From Asterella californica (taxonomy: Eukaryota; Streptophyta; Marchantiopsida; Marchantiales; Aytoniaceae): a stretch of DNA of 64,000 nucleotides. The stretch lies in the NCBI GenBank assembly GCA_036924285.1, contig JAYKYS010000010.1:12995001-13059000 (forward strand), written 5' to 3'. Below, in pieces: positions 26,478 through 38,220 of the stretch. Positions within the stretch are counted from its first letter, which is position 1. Every line of letters begins with the position of its first letter. The translations under genes were made by a program, and so were the position numbers. The notes beneath the pieces are model-generated. The model ran no database searches. It was not told where the DNA came from and saw only the letters and a list, made by a program, of their open reading frames with translations.

Positions 26478-27212
26478 GAAACCTCGGTTTTGGAATCGAG
26501 GTTTCAACTGACCCTTCAGCCTCTAGACCTCGATCTCAGAATAGAGGTTGAGACTTGTGCACTCGGGGTCAAAGATTGAGCAGGGTGGCTCGTCGGTGGA
26601 TCTGGAGATGTCTGTGATGTCGTTGAGGATGCACACGTCGGTGGTGTGCGAGCTGCAACCAGATAGAGAAATTGAGGTCAGGCGGCAGAGGCTTGGAGGG
26701 TCCAGCCTCTTGCTTGCCCTTCTTCCTTCCAACTCTCAAACTTACTCATAGAAAATAAATCCTTCAAAAACATTTTTTTGCTAAAAATCTCTCTTTTGTT
26801 TTTGACCTTCCGCTTTTCGGTTGCAACTACACCCAAAATTCTCTAAGAATCGAGGTTAAACCCTGAACCTTGAAAAAGTCATTTGACGCAAAGTACCCCT
26901 CCAACCTCTATTTCAGAATCGAAGTTGGATTTCAAACTAGTCTTTTCATCTCGTAAACTTCAAAATCATGTAACTCCCTGGTTATAGCTCCAAACGCGAC
27001 AAAGTTGAAGGTGGTGCAAAGCCCTTGGAATCCTTTCCAATTATACATAAATCTCTCCAAAAGGACATCCACAGCAGAACTTAAACAACCTCAAAATTTG
27101 AGTTTTCTCAACTTTTTGTAGAACCTCGATTTCATAATCGAGGTTTAAGATCCCTCTCAAATAAATTTTTTCGAAGACACATAACCTCAAGCTTGATCTT
27201 AGAATCGAGGTT
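26478..27212. repeat. Cluster of related hairpin motifs (AACCTCGAT..ATCGAGGTT)
   Basis: At least four stem-loops share one theme: 26478-26505 (GAAACCTCG loop CGAGGTTTC), 26526-26550, 26901-26928 (CCAACCTC loop GAAGTTGG, with one mismatch), and 27122-27145 (AACCTCGAT-TTCATA-ATCGAGGTT, perfect 9-bp arms). A fifth, with shorter arms, is at 27183-27212. A right half-arm alone (AATCGAGGTT) is at 26848-26857. Intervening sequences are unrelated to each other. No gene overlaps them convincingly. Confidence 0.75.
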
Positions 27213-27351
27213 CAAGTCTATGAAACCAAATATCCAACTCAAAATGCACTCAAAAGCTCCCAAAATATGATTTGTTTGAGTAAAAAATTATATATTTATT
27301 TTTGAATATTCATCACTACTTGAATATAGGACCAAAAGTAAACTCAATTTC

Positions 27352-28170
27352 TCAAATTGTCTCGTCATGTCTGCCCTCCTCTTCTACTTCTTTGTTTATC
27401 GTTCTCTCTTCGGCAACTGGACTTATATCCTCTTCACACGCTTGCAGTCTGCATTGAGAAATATTCATATCGTCTTCAACATCTTCTTCATACCAAATAT
27501 CTTCAGAATTGCATCGAAGTAGAGTATTCTCTGTCCGACACTGAGAGTCATACGGGAGAAATTCTTCTCCTGATGTTAATCTGAACGAACTCACAGCGGG
27601 AGGATCAATGTTAGCTCAACTGCCACAAACAACATTCATCGATAAAATTGAGGACCTTTTGAATTAAGCCTACCTTCAAACATCAAACCTGCCAACATCT
27701 TTTCCTTGCTAAGTTCCTCCTCCAATGCTATCTTGAACTTCTTTCTCTTTTTGTACATATCGACATATTGTTCAAATCGTTTCTTCAATTCGACACCCTG
27801 ACAACAAGAAATCCATTCTTGTCTGAAAGCTAGGCAGCCATGATCCGGAATGCAATAGTCTTACTCAAGCATTTTCTAACACCAACTTTGGTCTTCTTTC
27901 CATCTTTGTGTAGAGCAGTAAAGTTCTTTTCATCTTCGATGTAAGATACAATCTTTTCATAATCTTCAAAATTCAAACGAGACCGAGTACGTATTTTTTC
28001 ATTGCTTCATTGATCTTGAGAGCCATAACACCGAGATCACTTTCGACACTGACTACTCTAGACTTGATCTTCTCATATGGTCCACTAAGATCTCCATCTA
28101 GACTGACAACATCAGACTCGATCTTCTTACATATAATGTTTATTCTCTCGCATATATGAATCATTCTCAC
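27352..28170 (-). pseudogene. Frameshifted Myb/SANT-like transposon-type protein
   Basis: Reading the minus strand from 28170: a coiled-coil-like start (EKIKSRVVSVESDLGVMALK), then with a frame change DYEKIVSYIEDEKNF and LHKDGKKTKVG, another change, then LKKRFEQYVDMYKKRKKFKI, then a CPQFYRMNVVCGS..ANIDPP block and an acidic tail (YEEDVEDDMNISQ) ending at 27352. The order (DYE-KIV helix, KKTKVG turn, RFEQYVDMYKK helix, CP.F.RM block) is, from memory, that of Myb/SANT-like DNA-binding proteins that travel with DNA transposons in bryophytes and oomycetes. At least two frameshifts and one stop break the gene. The transposase partner is not seen nearby. Confidence 0.5.
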
Positions 28171-29287
28171 CAGAAAAGATTATTCTTGAACAAAAGATCA
28201 GTTTACCACGGGCTCCACTACTTCACATAGTATCAATGCTATCTTCTAAAATGTAAATGAGTTCAGTCCTCACGAGCTTTTACTATCAATGTTGTGTTGC
28301 AAAATATAAGAGGTGAGTATTCGCTTACAAACATTGAAAAAGTACATGGCCATTGACACGAGTATGTTTGAGACCTCTCTTTAATTATCCGCGGATATAA
28401 GATGTAGTTCCGCAATAAAGTTGGACGTCGTAAACATATACAATGATTGTCATATAGTTACTATGAAGATTTTATCGTCTGTCAAAGAATGATTCCTCTA
28501 AACTTTGACACCCCCTAATAGAACATGTCAAAAACATGAAAAGATTTCTAACGTTTAGAAGGAAAATGATCGTAGTTTGTCCAAGGGAAGCTTTGTCTAT
28601 ACCTGTATATCGCTTAGGGTGGTGTTTTGGAATTGCTATAAGTAATTGTTTTTTTTAATTTATTGATAATTCTAGTAAATTTTCAAAGTCCTGAACTTGT
28701 TTATGGTTGAAATTCACGCCCGATTGAACAAAAGATAAGTTAGAGACGTATGTTGCCGTATCCTGCTGGTGCCTTCTGAGATGGCCTCAGAAGACGTCCA
28801 CTGACTCTTGGCCGCAGCAGCAACACTCTCCCGAGAGAGAGGAATATTTCCCAAAGATTTCAGTTTTGACACTCCATAATGCTAGTTTGCACTTATCTGT
28901 TTCTGTAACTAGTTAATGAAAATAATGAAAATCTCAAGTTGTGAAAATGTAGGGCCAAAAAACTACAAAACAAAATAAAAAATAAAAAATGTAGGGTCAG
29001 ATACTTCGTCCCACAATCACCTCAATCTATTCCGGACGGGATGAGTTTTCATGTAACTGGGGTTCTCAAATACTACGCTAGTCCGGATAGGTTATGTATA
29101 CACTCGAGCTTTCAAGTGGATAACCATGTCACTGACACAGTCCATGACACACAGTCGAACTCGAAAATGTGCTCTATCCATCCATCATTATCTACCACTG
29201 TTGCTGCATGCGGAGAGGTGAACAGCCACCCAGCATGTGGTAGGATGTAGTGGTTTGACTGACTACAGCTGCGTCTAAACAGCTATA
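28171..29287. other. No gene seen
   Basis: Mixed-composition DNA with a few short frames and an A-rich stretch near 28960-28990. Nothing recognised. Confidence 0.4.
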
Positions 29288-29420
29288 TTAATTGGGCGGC
29301 ACGCCTAGCGTGCTGGTCCGACCTTCGGCCTGGCAAGTCCAGGTCGCGGGTTCAATATTGTGGCAGGGGTTGGCATGTGGGAATCAGTGTGTAATACAAA
29401 CTATATTACAGCGTGTAAGA
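29288..29420 (+). repeat. SINE-like tRNA-derived head
   Basis: An A-box-like TAGCGTGCTGG at 29306-29316 and a B-box GGGTTCAATA at 29348-29358 are separated as in tRNA-derived SINEs. GC-rich compared with its neighbours. A stem-like CCGACCTTCGGCCTGG lies between the boxes. The following TATAATAATATATATATAG stretch (about 29425) may be the AT-rich tail. It does not form a full cloverleaf. Confidence 0.45.
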
Positions 29421-30131
29421 GTCTATAATAATATATATATAGAGTCTTTCGATCCCTCGTAGACAGTGTGATGTGAGTTGATGTGAAAATGAAACGACTC
29501 CAACTACTCATTCCTTCGAATTCGTGAAATTCACTGTTCAGGACATCGACCATACTGACTCACGAGTCGAATTCGAACACATCATCCATTCCCACTCAAC
29601 GAGTCTGCTCATTGTAGTCGAGCCCATATATAGATATAGAGGTGTTAACTATAACAGTCGATGGATCTAGAAGTTGATCTAGCAATTGTTGAAACTTCAC
29701 GCCCGTCTCCCCACTGTGCCTGGACACGTTCGATACTGTTATCTGAACACTGCGGACAGTAGCGGAAAAACGGAAACTGCTCTGGACTCCTTGAGAAACA
29801 CGCTGCGTGGGATCAGAATGTTATGTACAGCGGAAGGCTCTGGGGAGAGTACCTTCCCGGAAATAAGAACGTCTCCCCCGCGAGGCATGAGCCGAGAAGA
29901 GTCCGCATTTCCGGGCAAAGGACCGGTCACGGAACCTTCCGCGACGTAAAGATCGTTTGGGATTGAGATGCTGAGGCTTACGAAAAACGTAACACCAGCA
30001 GTTGAAGAACCACCGGATTCACGATTTTCTCCGAAATAATGCGTCTGAAAACACTCACAAGAAAAACTCCCAACAGAGTTTTACGTCATCACATCCCGAT
30101 TGCGAGAGTGGGTGTGCGTTGGGTATTTGTA

Positions 30132-31079
30132 CTAACACAGTGAGGGAAGGCGCTGAATGTATTATTAACTCGCTGTTTATCGAAGAAACATTGAACTCAT
30201 ATTACCGACTAACAGGTCTGTACGCGGTAGCGCAAGCTGTCAATTTGAGTTTTAAGTCTAGCCGCGGGGTCAGTTACAAGCAAGAAGTTACAGTCGTAAA
30301 AAGTTCATGCATGTATGTGGGTCTAGAGCACACCGAGCAGCGTTGACTTGAATTGTCTAACAACAATACTGAGACAAACGAAAGAATTCGAAGTCCACTG
30401 CAAGTCCGCAACGTACTCCTCCGCTCCACTACCGTCTGGAACAGTATAATTTGAATTATGGTTCCCGGTCCACTGCAGCGGTTCTCTATATGTTTCCATC
30501 CCTTCTCAGTCGTAATTCGCAGTACGGTATGTGATTCGTTCACCTGCTCTGCAACTGGACAAACATCATTAAGCAAATAAGTTTGAGGATAAGAACCCCG
30601 AGGACCTAACACAGTGAGGGAAGGCGCTGAATGTATTATTAACTCGCTGTTTATCGAAGAAACATTGAACTCATATTACCGACTAACAGGTCTGTACGCG
30701 GTAGCGCAAGCTGTCAATTTGAGTTTTAAGTCTAGCCGCGGGGTCAGTTACAAGCAAGAAGTTACAGTCGTAAAAAGTTCATGCATGTATGTGGGTCTAG
30801 AGCACACCGAGCAGCGTTGACTTGAATTGTCTAACAACAATACTGAGACAAACGAAAGAATTCGAAGTCCACTGCAAGTCCGCAACGTACTCCTCCGCTC
30901 CACTACCGTCTGGAACAGTATAATTTGAATTATGGTTCCCGGTCCACTGCAGCGGTTCTCTATATGTTTCCATCCCTTCTCAGTCGTAATTCGCAGTACG
31001 GTATGTGATTCGTTCACCTGCTCTGCAACTGGACAAACATCATTAAGCAAATAAGTTTGAGGATAAGAACCCCGAGGAC
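30132..31079. repeat. 474-bp tandem duplication, two apparently identical copies
   Basis: Copy 1 is 30132-30605 and copy 2 is 30606-31079. I found no difference between them on reading. The unit starts CTAACACAGTGAGGG and ends AACCCCGAGGAC. The base sequence after copy 2 (CGAACAGC) resembles the unit start (CTAACACAG), which suggests short-homology-mediated duplication. 474 is a multiple of 3. Both strands contain open frames through much of the unit, so coding content is ambiguous. Confidence 0.93.
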
Positions 31080-31233
31080 CGAACAGCTTTGAGAACCTGC
31101 ATATAGATATAGTCTCCTTGTCGTTGCTGGTGGAATCTACAGTCGACAATGTCATGTACATATAAGTAGCGAACAGTTTCCACGTTTCATTACTGTCTGA
31201 CTGGATATGACATTGCACTCTACGTTCTAGGCG
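30748..31233 (-). other. Hypothetical ORF spanning the duplicated unit (unrecognised)
   Basis: On the minus strand a 156-codon frame from 31218 runs into copy 2 of the 474-bp repeat. Its first two thirds look coding-like (NETWKLFATYMYMTL, KLFGPRGSYPQTYLL, LRITTEKGWKHIENRC), and the frame is open upstream to about 31242. The copy-1 frame (30612-30274) repeats the same protein from GPRGSYPQ. If a real gene is present, the duplication doubled part of an exon. A plus-strand frame over the same bases (30002-30346 and 30614-30820) competes. No family recognised. Confidence 0.22.
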
Positions 31234-34200
31234 AGTGGTGTACTCTATCGTTGTCTCACAGTCTAGTCATAGCTGTTTTCTGATTTCCCTTAGCAAGTTT
31301 TTTGGATTTTTGGTTTTGAGTGTTAGCAGTGACTGCTTTCTGGGATAGTGCAGAGTATATAGTGCTTGACAAACACCTTGGGGATATGATGATTTACTAT
31401 CGACAGGCTCGAGTAAGTGAGTAGCTATAGAAGGTCGGAGCACCTGTGAATTTAATTTCTTAACAATTGCAGCTATTCGAGGAAGAAGTGAAACGTACGA
31501 AACAAATTACAGTAACGAAGTTTGTAATAATTGCTCGACTGGCTCATGCAAACATGCTCCTGACCACGAAGACCAAGGATGACCTAAATGATTGGGCATA
31601 TGCAAGCTAGCTAGGCATATGCGTACCAAACTGCTCAGCTCACAATCGAGCATAATTAATCAGTAGTGAGTAGTGAGCTCGAGTAGCGAGCTAGCTACTG
31701 GCCATGGGGTCCCCATGCTACTGATGTACCAGGAAGACTGCATTAGTCTGGCAAAATCAGACGTGCAGTTGGACTAGAAGTTATCACAGATCGATCCTCT
31801 TGGAAGTTGTTCGAATTCAAAGATATGATGGGTGCCAAACATGGTGATGAGAAACGTATATATAGCTGCCCTCCACTTCAGAGGTCAGCTCATTGATCAT
31901 TAGAAGCTGATTTTCCGAAGAATTTAATTTTTATTTGCCGGGGCAAAGTCATGTCACCCGTAGAAAGACGTCCACGTTCTTAGAAGTTGGGAGTTCGAAA
32001 CTGCCATTCGAAGAGTGGAATTCGAGATGCAATTGATACAAAATCTGGTCAAGACTTAACTTTCATTCGAAGTCGGCGACAAGAGTTTAATTAAACCAAG
32101 CTCAAAGCTCCAAGGCCAAAATACATGACCTTCGAGATCCCACTCACGACCGAACTACATACTTAATTAGTATGTACTAGTCTAGTACTAGTCTAGAAAA
32201 TATTTTGCATTCGCAACCAACTCCAAGCTAGCTAGGCTCGCTGGATCAACTTGCGGTGATTGGAGAGTGTCATGTTTTGACTTTAACTAATTAAGCGCCG
32301 CTTTTTGCTCTTTTCGTATAGAATTCTCTAAAATCCAGGGCGATCGAGACAAACGGCGATCGAGTACAAACATACATGCTGTACGTGCTACTGTAGTGCA
32401 TTTAAGTGATCTCTATTAGGAACTGAAGCTCTTGGTAGAGAGCTCGATCGAGCTCCGTGGAAACCAATTCAAGTACACCCGATCTACACATTACAACAGA
32501 CTTTAGGAAATGGCCGCTCGTGCGGATTTCGCTGACGAATTCATGTGGGGTAGTAGAAGATGTTGACACAGCGCCCCGGCAGGCAGCTAGAGTTATATAT
32601 AGCGCTCACTGCCATCGCCTGTGTTGGGAGCTGTAACAGTTGTATTGTTGGTCTGGTGACGGGACTTCGCATGGGCAAGGCTCATCGTTGTCGACCTGCT
32701 CTGGAGTTTCCTCCCGAATGGTGTCCAGTCTCGTGCTGGACGGTGATCTGTCAACTTGGACGACCTTTGTCGGAGCCTTGTCCTGCTTGCCTGACTTGCC
32801 CATTGTCGATCGGAACCTCGTTAAATGTACAGTCGAGTTCCAACTCCTTCTGCTGCCAGTAATGGCTTGACCTCAGCTGCAGCTGGCAGCTATTCAAGCA
32901 CTTCTCCGATCCCTTCGAGTTCGACGAGAAGTCTTCCCGGAGGTGCAAATGGGTAAAACGACGTGAATGAAGGTTGTACTTCGAGCAGGCTGGAATCACT
33001 GTACGTAAAGCTAATGCTGGAATTAGTTTGACAAGGCCGATCTAGAAGGACACCGGCACTTCCACAACCAAAGGAGCAATGTGTGATAAACGTTGTTCGA
33101 TAGTTTACAGCTATGGCTTGTGATGGTTTCAAGAAGAGATATACAGATGTCAGGATTCGAAAGGCCATGTATCAGAAGTGAAAGAGGTGGCTGCAGGTTG
33201 CAATGAAGTTCAACTTTAGGGGGCTTGCTATAGAGATAGCTCAGGATTCGAACTTGAGTGTGTTGTGAAATGATGGAGAAAGGGAGGGAGGATTTCTAAG
33301 CACCAGTTGAAACGAGAAGGCATGCGTAAAGTTGGAGGATCTTGCCAACGGACTCGATAGATAGCTAGAGCTGTAAGAAACAGTGATGTTCAGTTCAGGA
33401 GCTGAGAAATTACTGCATGCAACTGAGAGAGGATGGGCTTGTCAGGCAAGTTGGTGCAAATTTATACATCAACGATTCATAAGGAAAGGGCACTGGGGGT
33501 TCGAGGAAGAAGAATATATCGGGATTCGGGACAGAAAGTGCCGCCTTTCTCATGGCATGCATATTACGAAACTGGTTCGGTAGATCTCATGGCGACCACC
33601 TGATGACGATGACCTCAGAGGCTAACGAGAGGAAAAGCTGTCATGGCAATTTGGACTTCTCAAGTGGTTTAATTTATATTAGATCAACGAGACCGCGCAT
33701 GCCCCATCCACATGATATATTGCTTATCTGGACATAGCAACTCCAAATAGTGAGAAGTCGTTAGGCAGGATAAGCTTGAATTTCCATGGTCCAAATTAAA
33801 GTGAGCTCCATTCTCCCATTCTCCCCTCATGCAGAGGCTCGAACTCTTGGACCAGAAAAGCGGCCAAGTTCACTATTTACATAGGGATGCTCAAGCGAGG
33901 AGGCACATTACTGTGAGAGGTACGACCTCAACGTGACATGTACGTACATGTCCAGGCTTCATCTAGATCTTCGTGGTAACACCTTGCAACTCTTCTCGTT
34001 CCTGTTCAGTGGCCCCTAGCTACTCCCGTGCATGCTCAAGCAGACTCCCGTAGGCCTCCCTCCCTCCCTTCGAATTCCTCCCTTCCTCCATTCTGGTCAA
34101 TCTCGTTTATAGATCTTGAAGCGAATGTTGTGATCGGGTGATACTATCATTAAATTTCTCGGAGGCTAGCTCCCAGTAAGTGCAGTAGTTTGCAATGGAA

Positions 34201-35099
34201 TTAACTTAAAGGTTTTCGCTGCCAGAAAGGATAAGTTATTCGGACTTTAATCATAAACCAGGTATGATGAAGAGTCCACTTCGCAGGCTCAGATCTGATC
34301 ATGACCCAAGGTTCTGGCATGGTGGCAGAAGGCAAGTTGGCAACGTCGACCACTCGTAAAATAAGTGCCAGTCAGAAGTCGGACTCCAGCAGCCGAATTT
34401 CGCAGGCCAACCTTAGCTCTTGCATAGACTCACTCTGGACATTGACCCGAAATTTTTGATGGAGGGACTTCCTCCGGTGTTCAGACGTCCAGACGCCTTC
34501 ATCAGTGTTTTATTAGTCTGGCCATGGGTGTGGGAAATCTTTCTGTGGGTTAGTGATTAATCTGATCTCATACGACCATATCTTCTATCTGGTCTGGGGC
34601 TGGTCACTAGCTAGCACTGCAGGCTTACAATTCTAGATCTGTTGTACAAGATCCTGTTATCTGTTTCTGTCTGTGGGTTTCTTCTTTCTCTATAGAGGCC
34701 GCTTCTCCCAGAACCGCTCACCTCAACTGGTAACTGGTTCTGGGAAATATTTAGTACGGCGGGGATGGTTATGGGACATGAGTGATCCGACTTGATCGTG
34801 ATCCATACGTATACGATACCGTATTTCAAGTTGGACATGCCTGCAGGCATGTCGGGCTATATAATCTTCCATGATGATTAATTACATATATCATGTGTCA
34901 ACCCGCTGGACTAGTCCTGAGTTCGAACACCAGTCGACGTTGATGCCAAGCGTAACCTACGAAGTTGGGCAACGAACGTAATCTGGCGAGGCTGTCTCCA
35001 TTCGCTCGTGTACATTCAGGAGACGGCCATCTTGATCATAACAGACGAGCAAATAAATGGACGGTAGGATCGGACGACCGTGTAGTTCCTGTTACAACT
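31234..35099. other. Intergenic DNA, no gene confirmed
   Basis: Contains short frames only. A 65-codon minus-strand ORF (32803-32606, basic start MGKSGKQDKAPTKVV, then an acidic stretch) is overlapped by a 100-codon frame on the plus strand, and neither has a recognised domain. Many GCTAGC and AGCTAG tetramer-type runs occur. CCCTCCCTCCCTT-type microsatellite lies near 34055-34085. Confidence 0.4.
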
Positions 35100-35515
35100 T
35101 AAAACTGCACTGTGAGTGTCTCAGAATATGAAGAACTTATCTCTCTCAACAGAATATTATCAACACGATAGAGCGGATAAAAATAAGCTTAAAACATCAA
35201 TACTCTGAGGTGAAACGTGCAGACTTTTATAAATTCCTGATTCTGGTCTACCCTTAGACGGACTCGACTCATACCTACTGTACAAAGAACTTCGGTCAAT
35301 ATACTGAAAATACATATTCAGTATATTAACTTGGTATAGTAGTTAGGGTATAAACAGTTATTAGCTGTTGTCACACCGAAGTGTTTTACCTAACTGCTGT
35401 CAACTAATATAACAGTCCCTTTCATGTCACTAGTCACCTCGTCCTTTTTGTCTTTTATCTTTTTACCTTCCGGATGTTTCTGAGTTGTGACCTCCAAGGA
35501 TATTTAACAATTTCC
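35100..35515. repeat. Dispersed LTR-like repeat, copy 1
   Basis: Starts near TCTCAGAATATGAAGAAC with AGAATATTATCAACACG and ends with ACCTCCAAGGATATTTAACA. The same start and end blocks recur in the same order at about 36940-38220. The terminal AGAATATTATCAAC...ATTTAACA arrangement resembles copia-type LTRs, but no internal coding region lies beside it. It may be a solo LTR. Confidence 0.45.
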
Positions 35516-36939
35516 CCGTTTCGAACCAGGCAAAAGTCATAGAAGACTAATGATCTCTCTAGAATGCGTACAGTAAGTCCAGAATACTGACAAGAACTTG
35601 CAAAATTGCATTCATAGAACAACGCAACGTAAAGTTTGCGTCCCGAAAGTTGGTCAACTTGGGGACTGCTGTTCTGTCTGAGAATGACTTTTCAACGATG
35701 GACGTCTTTGTAAATAAGTAGACAATTAGAAGGATTCTTCATCAAGCTAGATCTAGAGCTGCACCAATATGATTCTCAGTTTCGAGCTCGAGAGAGCCTA
35801 CCCTGAAAATGTCTGGTCCAGGATCGGAGCACCTTGCTCATGATCATATTCTGTAGAATGTCTTCATACTTCGTCAAGACCTAGCTATAGTCTCATCCAC
35901 CGAATTCCTTCTTGGACATGGGTCATAGCCCATTCGACGACATTTCGGTACAGTATTCTCGATGGATAATTTTCTAAAAATTACACGTGCTCCAGAACAG
36001 GGGCAGATCAAAGTTCGGACAAACAAGTAGTTCACTCAAAGGACGACACTAATATTTATAACTGTTCCGACACCCGAACAAACCTCGACGGGAATTATCG
36101 ATAACAGAAAACAGCGGTTTCAAATATACAACCAGCATGTGCATGCATCCGAAGGGAAAAACTTTTGGTCTTGGGTACGTTGATGGATCAAACACCATGA
36201 TGATTTAAATCCCACTGGCAGCTGGTGATGGTGAACTAAGATCCCACAGATCTCTCAGAGCAGGATCGAAAGGTTGTGATCATGAAGCTAGCTAGAAATA
36301 AACTACTGTACTGGAGCTAATAATTAGAACAGGTTTAATTTCCATATAAATAATCATATCATCATCATGTTTTTTGAACCTAAGGACTGTGCACTGTGGA
36401 TTCGAGGACCGTATAACACGAACAAGTGAGAAAACCAAGATCCCCGTGCAAGTACGAAAGGGGAGCATCCTGGATATAAGGAGCCAATCATCAGTTCGAC
36501 TCCTGAGGGCTGCTGGAGGTAAGAAGTCCGGCCCTCTCTCTGCTAATTAATTACTTTCAAACAGTAATGACTGAGATTCGACGGACGGACGGACGGAGCT
36601 CGGCTGAACCAGCAAGAAACGTAGCGGGGGAGGGGTGATCTTAGATTCCTCCGTCTGTCTAGTGTTATATATACCATTCTCGACCTTGTCCTGTTCTTCT
36701 CCAGAGACTACGTCGACGCGGTAGCGACCTGGACTGCTACCAACCGGATTCTCTACCTACTCCACAAGCACCAGGGATAGGTACACTCCTCCTACCACAG
36801 TCTAGTACAGCAGTTCTAAGAATTCTACGAATTACCCACTATAAAATCGAACCGCTAGCTCAATTGAGCAACTCCATCACAACACTGGAAACGTCCTTGT
36901 GATGTCCAGTATCTTACAAGACAGAAAACTCCACCACAA
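35516..36939. other. No gene seen
   Basis: Between the two related LTR-like repeats. No coding frame above 60 codons is evident. A short GGAC microsatellite (about 36580-36595) is present. There is no sign of gag or pol, so the two repeats do not bracket an intact element. Confidence 0.4.
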
Positions 36940-38220
36940 GTCTCTCAGAATATGAGAATATCTTCCTCAACAAAATATTATCAACGTGTAAGAATCTAAT
37001 ATGATCAGCCTGTTAAATTGATAGAAGGAAGAATCTAAACATAACTTTTCTCTCTCCAACAGAATACTATAAACTTGTTAGAACTGATAATATTATCAGC
37101 CTGTTAGAGCTGATGATGAACAAAACTTAACAGAAATATTTTCAGATGAAAAGTGCATTCTTTACTTTTAGCCTAGTACACTTAAAGAGAGACACGTCTC
37201 ATAAGGATAGAAAAGTCATAAGGATAACAAAGTATTTAATGTTGTATATATTATTTTTGTCTATACTTAAGTAATGTGAGTAAAGATTTTCAGAACTTTT
37301 CAGAAATTTTTGTTTGATAACTTGTTAAGAAAAATGACTGATTATCAGTCATTTAGATCCATTCAGTTTTCATTCTAGACGTTCTTTCTATCTTCTTTGG
37401 TCGATTCATTGCTCGACATACCCGAGGTCGTACACACTGCAATACCCATACGTTATAAAAAAATAAAAATAAAAAAGATGTTTCGAAGTCAACAATCTCA
37501 GAAAAGAGTACCTGTTGAGAGTATCTATACCATGTTGTTTTCATCCATGAAAGAGTGAGAAAAAATATCTCGAAGAAAGTTTCATAGTTTATTTATGATC
37601 AATGAATCTTTTTACTGTCTGAGTGAATCATTTGTATACATATTACAGTACTCTTCAAGCTATATTTCTTATTTTCACTTCTTTTTGTACAGATCTGGAA
37701 AATGAAATTCAAGTTGCTAGGAAGAGAAAAAGAAAGAAATGAGGAAAGAGTCGGAGAGAAGAAGTCGTTGGAGTAAAGTGATTACACCATCTTCTTTTTG
37801 CCCCTTTTAATTTTCATATTATGTCATCAAGTTCATGTGATTTTTTGGTTTAGTTCATTAAGTAAGTGTGGTAAGGTTGTAGGTTCAAGTCTTGTTAAAT
37901 ATTTTTCATTTTGTAAATAATTTTCAATATTGATAATTATACTATATTTTTACCTTTAATAATATTAATTCTAGCAAAATTAAGCTCCACCTAAATTAAT
38001 GTCACTTACACTAATTAAATATACACACTAAATATGATAAACAATGTATATAGAAAGAATTTGAATTAATATATTGAATATACATACTTGACGTCACATC
38101 AAAGTGACCTATCTCTCTCACGTGAAACTCTTATCACTAGCCACCCCATGTCTCATTTTTCCTTTGTTATTTCTATCTTCCGCAAGAGTTTAGGTGTTAC
38201 CTCCAAGGATATTTAACAAG
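36940..38220. repeat. Dispersed LTR-like repeat, copy 2 (expanded)
   Basis: Begins TCTCAGAATATGAGAATA and AAAATATTATCAACGTG, and ends ACCTCCAAGGATATTTAACA, matching 35100-35515 at both ends. It is longer in the middle, which includes duplicated leader-like lines (AATACTATAAACTTGTTAG at about 37060) and a SINE-like segment near 37846. This looks like one LTR family with later insertions. Confidence 0.42.
37840..37920 (+). repeat. SINE-like tRNA-derived head
   Basis: An A-box-like TGGTTTAGTTCATTAAGT at 37846-37863 and a B-box AGGTTCAAGTCT at 37881-37892 have typical internal Pol III promoter spacing. T-rich sequence follows. It lies inside the expanded copy of the LTR-like repeat, so it may be a nested insertion. 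Confidence 0.45.

Noticed and set aside
32560..33168. Overlapping frames of 65-100 codons on both strands
   Set aside because: No domain, competing frames on both strands, no splice or promoter support.
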